A stretch of 64,000 nt of DNA from Sulfurimonas aquatica (GTDB taxonomy: Bacteria > Campylobacterota > Campylobacteria > Campylobacterales > Sulfurimonadaceae): assembly GCF_017357825.1 (NCBI RefSeq), contig NZ_CP046072.1, positions 2,108,001 to 2,172,000 of the forward strand, given 5' to 3'. Under the pieces are notes generated by a model. It was given only the letters and a program-made list of their open reading frames with translations, had not been told where the DNA came from and ran no database searches. Positions 35,659 to 45,813 of this stretch are shown one piece after another. Every line of letters begins with the position of its first letter. Position 1 is the first letter of the stretch. The position numbers and the translations under genes are program-made.

Positions 35659-36597
35659 TTAAGGTAAGTATATCTTTTCTAAGAGTTCATTATACTCTGC
35701 GTTTACATTACTATCCAATGTAATGCCACCACCACTCTTATAAACATATCCTTCTTCATTTTTTTGTAAGAAGCGTATCATAACACCACTATCTAGCTTG
35801 TTTCCATCATATACACCAAACACTCCACTAAAAAAGCCTCTTTCATACTCTTCAACCTTCTCTATTATGGAGAGTGTACTCTTCTTTGGTGCGCCACTTA
35901 TACTTCCTGCTGGCAAAATAGCTTCCAAAACATCTCCTATTTTCTCATGCCAAAATTCCCCTAACTCACCACTAATGTGTGAGCTAACCTGCAGTAACTC
36001 TTTTTTACCAGCATGGATGGACTCAACATATCTAAACTCTTCGACTTTTACGTCTTTGGCTACTATCGAGAGGTCGTTTCGAAGTAAATCAACAACCATT
36101 ATGTGTTCCGCCATCTCTTTTGCATTGTTTAAAATAGTGTTTTTTGCACCGGGCAATGATGCATCGATAGTCCCTTTCATAGGAAACGTATGTATTTTTG
36201 TATCTTCTATTTGTATGAATTTTTCAGGAGAGAAGCATACAAATTCATTTTTATAACGCAACTTATAGCGTGCATTGGCACATTGATAAACCTCTTTTAA
36301 ACTAAGCGAAGTTTTTACGGGAGTTGCCTGCGTCAGATTTAATATATATGTATTGCCTGATTTTATCTCATCTATAATTTTTTCAAATTTTTTTTTATAC
36401 TGAGTGAAGTCTATCACCTGCACTTCAAGTTTATTATCATGTTTTTTATGTAAAAAATTCTCATCTATGCAAAAGTCGATATCAGAGCTTTCCAAATCTT
36501 TTAAAAGAATCACCTCTAAATTTTCAGCCTTAAAGTCTGTTATAAATAAAAAAGGCTCTCTTCTCTTTCCTAAAGAGTTTAAGTCAGAAAACTTCAT
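35659..36597 (-). CDS. pabB: Aminodeoxychorismate synthase component I
   Basis: 312 residues, short for the chorismate-binding family because the N-terminal part is trimmed. SGNTYILNLTQATPV, FPMKGTIDAS (about 134-143), EMAEHIMVVDLLRNDLS (about 156-172), and GSISGAPKKSTLSII (about 229-243) form the active site. It makes aminodeoxychorismate for folate. A fused lyase (PabC) domain is absent. Seven bases after pyrB. Confidence 0.9.
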   Translation of the reverse strand: MKFSDLNSLGKRREPFLFITDFKAENLEVILLKDLESSDIDFCIDENFLHKKHDNKLEVQVIDFTQYKKKFEKIIDEIKSGNTYILNLTQATPVKTSLSLKEVYQCANARYKLRYKNEFVCFSPEKFIQIEDTKIHTFPMKGTIDASLPGAKNTILNNAKEMAEHIMVVDLLRNDLSIVAKDVKVEEFRYVESIHAGKKELLQVSSHISGELGEFWHEKIGDVLEAILPAGSISGAPKKSTLSIIEKVEEYERGFFSGVFGVYDGNKLDSGVMIRFLQKNEEGYVYKSGGGITLDSNVNAEYNELLEKIYLP

Positions 36598-36604
36598 CTA
36601 ATGG

Positions 36605-37480
36605 CTAGTTCTTACCAATAAGTTTTTTTAAAATTGCCATACGAATATTTACGCCATTTGCAACTTGTTCAAGAACTTTGCAGCGTTTATCATCTAAGAG
36701 TGCATCACTAATGTCAATATTTCTATGAACTGGACCTGGATGGAGTAATATTATATCTCTATCTCCAATTAACTCTGGCGTTATACAAAAATCGCTTGCA
36801 TAATCTTTTAGTGAAGCGTAACTTTGTGAAGAGTGGCGTTCTGTTTGTGTTCTAAGACTCATAATTGCATCTACTTCATCCATAATCTCTTCTAAAAAAT
36901 GAGTAGTTCGTAGAGAAGTCTTTGGTAAAAAGTGTGGAGGTGCGACTAAGATTACCTCCATTCCAAAACGTGAAAGAAGTTCTATGTTTGAGTTTGCAAC
37001 ACGAGAGTTTTTTATATCACCCACTATGGCTATTTTCTTTCCCTCAAGATTTTTAAAGTGCTCTTTTAAAGTATATAAATCTAAAAGCGCTTGAGAAGGG
37101 TGAGCATGGGCACCATCTCCTGCGTTTAATATACTCGCCTTAGTATAGTTGGAGAGTATCTTTGGAACGCCAGAGTTTTGATGACGCACGATAATGGCAT
37201 GGGGACCCATAGCATCAAGGTTCATAGCAGTATCTACTAATGTTTCGCCTTTCTTTGTAGAACTCTGTGCAACATCTAAGTGGACTATCTCTGCACCGAG
37301 GCGTTTAGCTGCTATCTCAAATGAGCTTTTAGTTCTTGTGGAGTTTTCAAAAAAAAGAGTGATTATAATCTTATCTTTGAGTATTCTCTCAAATTTCCCA
37401 TTACTAAACTCTTTGGCATCTACTAAGATAGACTCAATCTCTTCTTTAGTAAAATCATCTGTTCGAATTAAGTGTGCCAT
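36605..37480 (-). CDS. pyrB: Aspartate carbamoyltransferase, catalytic subunit
   Basis: 291 residues from ATG 37480 ([10 protein letters not shown]), which has GGAG eight bases upstream; a TTG just before it would add one residue. [20 protein letters not shown] (about 45-64) is the carbamoyl-phosphate site, [11 protein letters not shown] and LHPGPVHRN (about 241-249) follow. First dedicated step of pyrimidine synthesis. Follows bioD by about 18 bases. Confidence 0.96.
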   Translation of the reverse strand: MAHLIRTDDFTKEEIESILVDAKEFSNGKFERILKDKIIITLFFENSTRTKSSFEIAAKRLGAEIVHLDVAQSSTKKGETLVDTAMNLDAMGPHAIIVRHQNSGVPKILSNYTKASILNAGDGAHAHPSQALLDLYTLKEHFKNLEGKKIAIVGDIKNSRVANSNIELLSRFGMEVILVAPPHFLPKTSLRTTHFLEEIMDEVDAIMSLRTQTERHSSQSYASLKDYASDFCITPELIGDRDIILLHPGPVHRNIDISDALLDDKRCKVLEQVANGVNIRMAILKKLIGKN

Positions 37481-37498
37481 CAAAGAGTCTCCATATAT

Positions 37499-38152
37499 TT
37501 ATTTTGTAAAATTATACAGGACATCACTGATAGTGTCAATGTCCTCTTTTACTTTTAGTACCTTTTTACTCGTATTTATAAAGTAAGGCTCACTCACACT
37601 ACTAAAACTGCTATCTTTATCTCTGCAGTTAAATGCCACGACAAAATCAATCTCTGCATCCATTAATGCTTTTGAGCTCAAAAGTGTATCGTTTATACAC
37701 CCTAGTGAGCAGTGAGTAACAAGAAGGGCTGATGCCTTAAACTCTTTAATCAAGTCAATTATCATATACTGACTATCTATAGGAACATATAGTCCTCCTG
37801 CCCCCTCTATAAGTAAAACATCACATAATGGTTCAAGTTTATCAATAGCAGAGTTTATCTTTGCTAAATCTAATTTCTCTAAATCTGAAGCTACATAAGG
37901 AGCTGCTGGCAATTCATAACTTATAGGCACAATATCTTCAATACATATCTCTTTAAACTCAGGGTTTAACTCCTGCACAAGTGACAAAAGAAGAGTACCA
38001 TCAGGATAAACTCCATTAATAACTCCTGTCTCAATAGGTTTTATAACACCGACTCGAAGACCTCTTGAAGCATACTCTTTTAAAAGTAGTTTCGTTGTGT
38101 ATGTTTTGCCAATATCTGTGTTTGTAGCAGTTATAAAAATTCTTCTTGCCAA
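37499..38152 (-). CDS. bioD: Dethiobiotin synthetase
   Basis: 217 residues. P-loop TATNTDIGKTYTTKLLL (about 8-24), VIKPIETG and LLIEGAGGLYVPI (about 113-125) define BioD, which closes the ureido ring of dethiobiotin with CO2 and ATP. Head of a bioD-pyrB-pabB-kinase run. Confidence 0.93.
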   Translation of the reverse strand: MARRIFITATNTDIGKTYTTKLLLKEYASRGLRVGVIKPIETGVINGVYPDGTLLLSLVQELNPEFKEICIEDIVPISYELPAAPYVASDLEKLDLAKINSAIDKLEPLCDVLLIEGAGGLYVPIDSQYMIIDLIKEFKASALLVTHCSLGCINDTLLSSKALMDAEIDFVVAFNCRDKDSSFSSVSEPYFINTSKKVLKVKEDIDTISDVLYNFTK

Positions 38153-38200
38153 TATCTTTCTCTTTTTAGCAAATTATATCTCAAAGTGTTTAAAGATACT

Positions 38201-40201
38201 CTAGTGCTTTGCTTTACCACAGGAGATGTGTTTACAAAGTACTTGCTCTAAAGATTGTCTCTCTATAGGCTTTGATATATAGTCATCCATTCCAATATCC
38301 AAAAATCTCTGTTTATCTTCAGCAAAAGCATTTGCAGTTACGGCAATTATTGGAGTTCTAGGGACATCTCTTAACTTTTCTAAACGTCTTATCTCTTTGG
38401 TTGCTTCACTTCCATTCATGACAGGCATGTTCTCATCCATTAAAATAACAGAGTATGATCCTAACTTGTATGCCTCGACTGCTTCTGCTCCATTGTTTGC
38501 AATAATAACATCAAGCCCCGATTCATTTAAAAGTATCTCCATTAGTATTTGATTAGATAGGTTGTCTTCAACTAACAAGACTGAACCTAAGAGTTCAATC
38601 TTATTCTCTTTAGTTGCCTCTTCTATCTCTAGCTCTTCGTTAGCATTTGAAAAAACATCTACTGACATAATAAACTCACTACCCTTGCCCAAAACACTTT
38701 TTACCTCTAAATCTCCACCCATCATATTCATGAGTGTTTTACTTATAGAAAGACCAAGTCCCGTTCCACCAAATTTTCTTGTTGTAGTATTATCTTCTTG
38801 CTCAAATGCATTAAATATTCTCTCTAAATTCTCCTCAGCTATCCCTACTCCATGATCTTTAACACTACAGACAAGAAGATTTTTTTCTTTTAAGAAGCTT
38901 ACTTTCACATCTACTTGACTAAGGTGACCTGAGAACTTTATTGCATTGCCTAAGAGGTTTGCATACACTTGCTTTATCCGAGTAGTATCGCCATACGCAA
39001 CTTTAGGGAGTTCATCATCCATATCAACAACTATTTTTATATTTTTTTTGAGTGCTTTTTCTTCTAAAAGGTCTGTTACTAAATTAAAAAGACTTTTAGT
39101 ATAAAAAGCTTTTTGTTCCATATGAAGCTTTCCGCTTTCTATCTTAGAAAAATCTAATATGTCATTTATGATTGTTAAAAGTGAATAACCAGACTCTTTA
39201 ATAATATTTAACTTTTTCAATTTCTCTTTAGATGTTTCATCTTTAAATAATAGATCAATAAAACCTAAAATAGCATTCATTGGGGTTCTTATCTCATGAG
39301 ACATATTAGCAAGAAAGTCTGACTTAGAAACACTTGCTTTGTTCGCTTCTTCTTCAGAGACTAGTAGTTTCTTATTTAATACTTTAAGATGTCTATTTTT
39401 CTCTTCAAGATCTTTCTCTATTCTATGTCGAATGGCGACTTCTTTTTGCAGCGCAACATTTTGATCAATCATGTCTACGTTTACGCCAATCCTTGCAATT
39501 ACCTCTTCTTTTATATATGGTTTTGTTATAAAGTCATTTGCTCCAGCCTTTAAAAACTCAATCGTAATAATGGGTTCAGAGTGTATAGAAATAGCTAAAA
39601 TAGAAACCTCTGTACGAGAGTAATGCTTTCTAATTTCTCTAGTTAGTTCAGCTCCATTCATTCCAGGCATCTCATAATCAACAAGGGCAATTTTAACATT
39701 ATCATTTTCTCGAAGCATTCTTAATGCTTCAACACCATCTTTAGCTTCAAGTGCAGTGTAATTTTGATGTTCAAGTAGGTCTTTAAGTGCATAACGGCTT
39801 GACTTTGAATCATCAACTATTAAAATTTTTGTATTTTTATTATTAAGTATGCGTTTAACTGTTGATTGAAGTAGTTCTAAGTTTTTATCATCATTTAGTA
39901 CAATATAATCAACTAGTTTTTTATTAATTACCTTCTCTCTAAGCATCGGATGAAAACTTCCTGTCATTGCGATACAAGGTATGTTCAACTTTAAAAGATA
40001 ATCAAGAACACAATCCCCACAATCAGGTAAATTAATATCTACAATAGCTAGAGTCACTTTTTCTTTACTTTGAGAGGTAATCTCTTTTACTTCGCTCATA
40101 TCTTGTGCAACTATTACAGTAACCAAGAGTGATTCGATAAGAGTTTTTTGATACATAGCAATTGTTTTGCTATCTTCTACTATAAGTATTAAATCTTTCA
40201 T
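38201..40201 (-). CDS. Soluble hybrid histidine kinase with two N-terminal and one C-terminal receiver
   Basis: 666 residues, no membrane helix. REC1 (about 1-115, DINLPDCG Asp site), REC2 (about 122-240, LVDYEMPGMNGAEL and the FITKPYIKEEV Lys), a coiled coil (about 245-285), HisKA (SDFLANMSHEIRTPMNAILGF, about 290-310), HATPase (about 400-520, FGGTGLGLSISKTL) and REC3 (about 540-655, LMDENMPVMNGSEA). Such REC-REC-kinase-REC proteins take phosphate from several inputs. Partners are unknown. Confidence 0.92.
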   Translation of the reverse strand: MKDLILIVEDSKTIAMYQKTLIESLLVTVIVAQDMSEVKEITSQSKEKVTLAIVDINLPDCGDCVLDYLLKLNIPCIAMTGSFHPMLREKVINKKLVDYIVLNDDKNLELLQSTVKRILNNKNTKILIVDDSKSSRYALKDLLEHQNYTALEAKDGVEALRMLRENDNVKIALVDYEMPGMNGAELTREIRKHYSRTEVSILAISIHSEPIITIEFLKAGANDFITKPYIKEEVIARIGVNVDMIDQNVALQKEVAIRHRIEKDLEEKNRHLKVLNKKLLVSEEEANKASVSKSDFLANMSHEIRTPMNAILGFIDLLFKDETSKEKLKKLNIIKESGYSLLTIINDILDFSKIESGKLHMEQKAFYTKSLFNLVTDLLEEKALKKNIKIVVDMDDELPKVAYGDTTRIKQVYANLLGNAIKFSGHLSQVDVKVSFLKEKNLLVCSVKDHGVGIAEENLERIFNAFEQEDNTTTRKFGGTGLGLSISKTLMNMMGGDLEVKSVLGKGSEFIMSVDVFSNANEELEIEEATKENKIELLGSVLLVEDNLSNQILMEILLNESGLDVIIANNGAEAVEAYKLGSYSVILMDENMPVMNGSEATKEIRRLEKLRDVPRTPIIAVTANAFAEDKQRFLDIGMDDYISKPIERQSLEQVLCKHISCGKAKH

Positions 40202-40370
40202 AAGTAGATATTATCATAATATTTTATTATTTGGAATAAAGTTAAATATTTGGATATAAAAGCTAAGTGAGCTTGCAATTAGATTAATTTTTTGTTGAAA
40301 AGTAATTCAAAAGAAAAGACGAAGGATTTTTAATTAGTGGGTATTAGATTTGGATGTTTTTGTAAAGGAG

Positions 40371-40415
40371 CTTACGCAAGTAAGTAACTGAGCAAATCAT
40401 CCGAAGATGATGCTC
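40371..40415. repeat. Two adjacent hairpins downstream of ilvC
   Basis: Hairpin A: CTTAC-GCAA-GTAAG (40371-40384). Hairpin B: GAGC (40390-40393), bulge AA, ATCATC (40396-40401), loop CGAA, GATGAT, GCTC (40412-40415). Read from ilvC (minus strand) hairpin B has a UUCG loop, the most stable RNA tetraloop. There is no T-run. It may be an ilvC 3' end, an mRNA protector or a REP-like repeat. The remaining bases of 40202-40429 hold nothing clear apart from a 16-codon GTG mini-ORF at 40337-40387. Confidence 0.55.
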
Positions 40416-40429
40416 AATAATTAAAAATA

Positions 40430-41476
<1,047 letters not shown>

Positions 41477-41594
41477 TTAAGTCTTCGCTTAAGTCTTTTA
41501 AAATTTTGTGGCATTATACTCAAACTTTTGTAAAACTATTATTAGAGTAAGCTTAGATTTGTGAGTAAGATTTCTTCTTTAATATCACACTCTG

Positions 41595-41600
41595 TATAAT
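41595..41600 (+). promoter_or_regulatory. -10 box for the NYN-like gene
   Basis: TATAAT 36 bases before the TTG start at 41636; the leader also carries AAGGAA at 41625-41630. The rest of the 41453-41635 gap, which must hold the ilvC promoter too, shows no other clear element. Confidence 0.45.
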
Positions 41601-41635
41601 AATGAAAAATTATGTACTAACTTTAAGGAATTTAC

Positions 41636-42373
41636 TTGTCAATTAATAAACAAAAAATATCTATTGAACATAGGTATAGAGGGAGTATAGAACTTCCAGA
41701 CAATAAAGATGCAAAAGATATATTCTTCCGTGTAAAACAAGCTTATGCAAATCATGACAAGATAAATATTTCACTCGTTTTTTCTAAATCAAAGATTTTG
41801 AAACTTAAACGCTATCAAAAAGGTGGGGCAGAAGAGGAGATAGAAAATCTTGATCTCTATATAGCACTAGGAGAAATTTTAGGCTTTCCTACAGAAGACG
41901 CTAAAAAACTAAAAAATACGATTCTTTTAACAACTGATAAAGCGCATACAAGTTTCAATATTACCAAGCGATTAAAACTTATTAATAAAAAAAAGGCTTC
42001 TAAAGCAGAAGACAACTATCTCTTTTGGGATATAGAGAACTTCTCCAGTATCTCTTCAATTTTTACAGAGATCATAGAAAAACACGACATAGAAGACGAT
42101 CACATCTTTTTAGCGGCAAATCCAGACTCACTCTACCTAAAGCGCGCAGAGTGGGAAGCAAACCTTTTTGACTACGGAAAGACTCTTAACTCATTTGAGT
42201 TTATAAAGTGCGACCATGGAAAAAACGTTGCCGATGATGTTTTACTTGAAAAGTTTATAAACGCCAGGTTAAAAAACTCTAATGTTTTTGTTTTAACCTT
42301 TGATAGAGAGCTAAAGGAACGTTTTTGCGAAGTTGCAAATACAAGTAATAATCTCTATATTATGGCTAAATAA
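41636..42373 (+). CDS. NYN/PIN-like putative nuclease
   Basis: 245 residues from a TTG start (ttg tca att) with AAGGAA five bases upstream. The N-terminal half (about 1-125) is basic and helical. The C-terminal half has a hydrophobic strand ending in acid, YLFWDIENFSS (about 127-137), then HIFLAANPD, then NVADDVLLEKF (about 197-207) and FVLTFDREL (about 218-226). D-x-E-N, D-D and D placed this way are what NYN/PIN metal-dependent ribonucleases show. The assignment is by pattern only; no neighbour explains it. Its end overlaps the convergent membrane protein gene by 8 bases. Confidence 0.6.
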   Translation: MSINKQKISIEHRYRGSIELPDNKDAKDIFFRVKQAYANHDKINISLVFSKSKILKLKRYQKGGAEEEIENLDLYIALGEILGFPTEDAKKLKNTILLTTDKAHTSFNITKRLKLINKKKASKAEDNYLFWDIENFSSISSIFTEIIEKHDIEDDHIFLAANPDSLYLKRAEWEANLFDYGKTLNSFEFIKCDHGKNVADDVLLEKFINARLKNSNVFVLTFDRELKERFCEVANTSNNLYIMAK

Positions 42374-43079
42374 ATCCAAAGTATTGTGCGGTTAAAAAGA
42401 TACTAAAGAGTATAGGCTGGTGAATAAGATAAATAACTAAAGAGTTTTTTCCAAGATAAGAAAGTACTCGATTAGCTCTACTTGGAGAGTTAAAAAAACG
42501 ATTGTTAAATATAACTGTATGAAGTCCAAAATTTCCAAACGCCATTCCTAGTAAAAAAACTCCAAACCATGGAAATATTGTTGCTAGATCTTCTGTATTT
42601 TTTGTTGGAAGATGCAGAGGAGTTTTTAAAATATCAAATAGCCAATGCATGTTTATAATAGAAAATGCATACCCAAGGATAATAAATATTCCAAGGAATA
42701 AAGAGGTTTTTGGAAATCTTAAAAAAAGTAACCCAACAATAGAAGCAAATAAAAAGAAGTGTAGTATTCCAAAATATATCCAAGTATTTGGAAACTGCGT
42801 ATAACTTCCTATAGATACAAGAAGACTTGCAAAACTTAGTACAATAACCCTGCGTTTAACTTTAAAAAAATTAATTTCTTCTTTATTTGCAAGAATCAAA
42901 CTAATGCCAGCGGAAAATACGAAGATACTCACAATGAGATATCTAAAGTACTTCCAAAATTCTCCTCTTCGTACATCAAAATCTACAATGTTAAAATTAT
43001 CTAAATCAAAACTCAAATGAAACGTTATCATGAGTAAAATTGCAAATCCGCGAAAAATATCTAAACCAGATATTCTCAT
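42366..43079 (-). CDS. DUF1624/HGSNAT-like membrane acyltransferase
   Basis: 237 residues, seven or more membrane helices. It begins RISGLDIFRGFAILLMITFHLSFDL, the hallmark of DUF1624 and heparan-alpha-glucosaminide N-acetyltransferase-like proteins, where D and H serve in acyl transfer across the membrane. The ending SLVIYLIHQPILFSIF is also typical. The acceptor is unknown. It follows ruvX by 5 bases. Confidence 0.82.
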   Translation of the reverse strand: MRISGLDIFRGFAILLMITFHLSFDLDNFNIVDFDVRRGEFWKYFRYLIVSIFVFSAGISLILANKEEINFFKVKRRVIVLSFASLLVSIGSYTQFPNTWIYFGILHFFLFASIVGLLFLRFPKTSLFLGIFIILGYAFSIINMHWLFDILKTPLHLPTKNTEDLATIFPWFGVFLLGMAFGNFGLHTVIFNNRFFNSPSRANRVLSYLGKNSLVIYLIHQPILFSIFLTAQYFGFI

Positions 43080-43084
43080 CTAGC

Positions 43085-43486
43085 CTATCCGTTTTGCTTT
43101 TTTTTGTAGAGGTATCTTTGAAGAATTATCATAGCGGATATGGAGTCTACTCTTCCATCACGAATATACTTTATCTCGCCCTTCATAAGGTTCTCAGCTT
43201 CTAAAGAGCTCCCAGCTTCGTCTTGATAAAAAACTTCACCCTCAAACGCCACTAAATTCATAAAGTGAGCGATTCGGCGTTTCATCTCATCTTCGCTACT
43301 TCCACCTAGAGGAACGCCAATCACTACGGCGTCAATTTCCCACTCTCTTATCACTTTTTTGACTTCGTCTGAGGCTTGGTTACGATTTTTTCGCATAACT
43401 GCCGGGAGAGGCGTTACTAAGTCTTTATGTGCAGAGTATGCTAAACCTATGCGTTTTAGGCCTAAGTCTATAGCAAGATACTTCAC
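43085..43486 (-). CDS. ruvX: RuvX/YqgF Holliday-junction-resolvase-like protein
   Basis: 133 residues. LAIDLGLKRIGLAYS (residues 4-18), VVIGVPLGGSSED (about 55-67) and the final VDSISAMIILQRYL (about 114-127) are the RNase-H-fold elements of YqgF. It is needed for 16S rRNA 5' processing in E. coli. One base separates it from mnmE. Confidence 0.93.
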   Translation of the reverse strand: MKYLAIDLGLKRIGLAYSAHKDLVTPLPAVMRKNRNQASDEVKKVIREWEIDAVVIGVPLGGSSEDEMKRRIAHFMNLVAFEGEVFYQDEAGSSLEAENLMKGEIKYIRDGRVDSISAMIILQRYLYKKKQNG

Positions 43487-43487
43487 C

Positions 43488-44825
43488 CTATTTTCCTAAA
43501 CAAAAGGAGCCAAACATCTTATCTAGCATTTCATCATTTTCAAAAGGTCTTGTGATACTCGACATCTCTTTTACTGCTTCATTTAGATGGAAAGAAAAAA
43601 TCTCTAACTCCTGATCTTCAAGAGGGAAAAACGCTTCTTTTATATTACTCATCGTAGCTTCAACAGCTGAGATTTGGCGTTCTGATATGAGCATCATCTC
43701 ATCCGAATTATTACTCTCATTCATAATCTCTTCGAGTCTATCAATAAGCTTCGAGACATCATCTTTAGAGTTTAAAGATATATCAAAATCAAGAGAGTCA
43801 AGCATAAACTTCTCTTCTAAGTCAATCTTATTTTTCACTACAATGATATTTTTACTCTCTTTGTATTTCTCTATAAGTCTAGCAATCTCTATATCTTCAT
43901 CATTAACTACTCGAGAGCTATCAAAAAGCGCAACTACGATCTCACTACTCTCTATGGCTTCTAAACTTCTCTCAATCCCTATACGTTCTATCTCATCATC
44001 CGCTTCACGAATTCCTGCAGTATCTACTATTTTAATTAAATGCGTGCCAATTTTGACTTGCTCTTCTATAGTATCTCGCGTTGTTCCAGCTATCTCGCTT
44101 ACGATTGCTCTACTATAATTCAAAAGAGCGTTCAAAAGAGAACTTTTCCCAACATTTGGCTTACCAATAATAGCTACTCGAAAACCTTGCATCAAACCTT
44201 CACGAGACTTTGAAGCCTTTAGCGTTTTGTTTAGCAGCGTATGAAGTTCTTCTAACTTTTCTTTTATCTGCAGAACTAAATCTTCGGGTAAATCTTCCTC
44301 AGCGTAATCAATACTTACTTCACTATATGCAAGTATATGGATAATCTCATCGCGTACAGACTCTATGAAGCCTTTAAGAGAGCCTTTCATTTGCTGCGCT
44401 AATACTTTTGCGGCGTCTTCACTTTTTGCTTCTATAAGTTGAGCTATGGCTTCTGCTTCACTCAAGTCTATACGGCCATTAAAAAAAGCGCGCTTTGAGA
44501 ACTCACCAGCAGTTGCAAGTCTTGCCCCTGCGCTCAGTACGCTTTTAAGTATGCTTTGAGCAACTATAAAACCGCCATGACATTGGACTTCTATAACATC
44601 TTCAGCAGTAAAAGAAAAAGGAGCTTGAAAGTAAAGTACAATACTTTCGTCAATGAGTTCATCTTGAGAGTTATATACGTTTGTGAGTGTGGCGTAACGG
44701 GTTTTGAAATTATCTTTTTTGGTAATGTTCTTTGCTATTTCTAAAGCTTTATCACCACTGATTCTGATGATGGAAATAGAGCCAATGCCATTTGCAGTAG
44801 CAATAGCCGTAATAGTATCTGACAT
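43488..44825 (-). CDS. mnmE: tRNA modification GTPase MnmE
   Basis: 445 residues. N-terminal folate-binding domain (TITAIATANGIGSISIIRISG), a helical domain, the G domain (about 215-375; GKPNVGKSSLLNAL, DTAGIRE, NKID) and the C-terminal CLGK (FCLGK). With MnmG it makes the 5-carboxymethylaminomethyl group on wobble uridine. In an operon khpB-mnmE-ruvX. Confidence 0.97.
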   Translation of the reverse strand: MSDTITAIATANGIGSISIIRISGDKALEIAKNITKKDNFKTRYATLTNVYNSQDELIDESIVLYFQAPFSFTAEDVIEVQCHGGFIVAQSILKSVLSAGARLATAGEFSKRAFFNGRIDLSEAEAIAQLIEAKSEDAAKVLAQQMKGSLKGFIESVRDEIIHILAYSEVSIDYAEEDLPEDLVLQIKEKLEELHTLLNKTLKASKSREGLMQGFRVAIIGKPNVGKSSLLNALLNYSRAIVSEIAGTTRDTIEEQVKIGTHLIKIVDTAGIREADDEIERIGIERSLEAIESSEIVVALFDSSRVVNDEDIEIARLIEKYKESKNIIVVKNKIDLEEKFMLDSLDFDISLNSKDDVSKLIDRLEEIMNESNNSDEMMLISERQISAVEATMSNIKEAFFPLEDQELEIFSFHLNEAVKEMSSITRPFENDEMLDKMFGSFCLGK

Positions 44826-44857
44826 CTATTTTCTCCTATAGCTAAATCTTAAAAAGT

Positions 44858-45811
44858 TTAGCTGTTGTGGTAATCATTAACTATAATATATTTAAGACCA
44901 TCTTTTGTAGAGCGAATAACTACATATTTTTGAGGGTATTTTTCACGTAACTCTTTAAGTGCAATTTGAACTAAAACGCCATCAAGAATTTTCGTTTGAG
45001 CGCGTCCATCTTTATCTATATTTTCATATACGTTCGTTAAGTACCTTGCAACCGACTCTTCTTGATTTTTTAAAAACTCAGCTATTTCTAAACGCAATTG
45101 AATGTCATACTTAGAGTTTATCCAGTTAAAAAGCATATATGAGAGTGCTTTGTATCTATAACCCTCTTTTCCAATTAACAGTGCTGCGTCATCACCCTTA
45201 AACTCTATAAGAAGCGTTTCATTGTCATAAGCGCTTACGTCTATCTTATCTATATTAAAACAAGTAAGATTGAACATAGAGTTAATTTCGTTGCTAACTT
45301 CTTCAACTATGGCACTCATATCTTTGCTGACTTCTAGTGGAGTCTCTTCTTCCCCACTCTCGTCAAACTCATCATCATAATCTGCTGTATAGTTAAGTCC
45401 ACTTCCTATCTCATCTTCATCGTCTTGATCGCTAACAAACGACGCTGGCATGATAGTCTCGTTAAGCATTGTATGAGAAGGCTTAGGAGTAGCTTCCTCT
45501 GCAGGGGCCTCTTTCTCTTTTTTCTTAGGAGATGGCGTTGCTTTATCTTTCTCTTTTGGAGTCTTTATTGACTCTTTTTCTGGAGCTTTGGCTTCTTTAA
45601 CTTGAGCTTTAACTTCAGGAGTCTTATCAACGCTTTGTGTAGCTTTGCTATCAATCGCAGCTACAATAATAGCCGACTTTTTAAACATACCTAAAAAGCC
45701 CTTACTTGGCGTTTGAATCACTTCAACTACAAGTTGAGTAACAGAGCAATTAAACTTACTTGCAGCATTTTCATATGCTTCTTCTAGCGTTACTGCTTCA
45801 ATCTTAACCAT
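44858..45811 (-). CDS. khpB: KhpB/Jag RNA-binding protein
   Basis: 317 residues. Jag_N domain (about 1-50, TLEEAYENAASKFNCSVTQL), a long Lys/Pro/Glu linker (about 60-110), an acidic stretch (about 125-165), a KH domain (about 185-250, LIGKEGYRYKALSYML) and an R3H domain (about 250-310). It binds RNA and in other bacteria works with KhpA on cell-envelope gene expression. Two bases after yidC, its usual place. Confidence 0.92.
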   Translation of the reverse strand: MVKIEAVTLEEAYENAASKFNCSVTQLVVEVIQTPSKGFLGMFKKSAIIVAAIDSKATQSVDKTPEVKAQVKEAKAPEKESIKTPKEKDKATPSPKKKEKEAPAEEATPKPSHTMLNETIMPASFVSDQDDEDEIGSGLNYTADYDDEFDESGEEETPLEVSKDMSAIVEEVSNEINSMFNLTCFNIDKIDVSAYDNETLLIEFKGDDAALLIGKEGYRYKALSYMLFNWINSKYDIQLRLEIAEFLKNQEESVARYLTNVYENIDKDGRAQTKILDGVLVQIALKELREKYPQKYVVIRSTKDGLKYIIVNDYHNS

Positions 45812-45813
45812 CT

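Noticed and set aside
35798-36256. 152-residue plus-strand frame opposite pabB
   Set aside because: Antisense shadow of a clearly real gene.
43687-44118. 143-residue plus-strand frame opposite mnmE
   Set aside because: Low-complexity Ser/Ile-rich shadow of the mnmE frame; no start site, no known motif.
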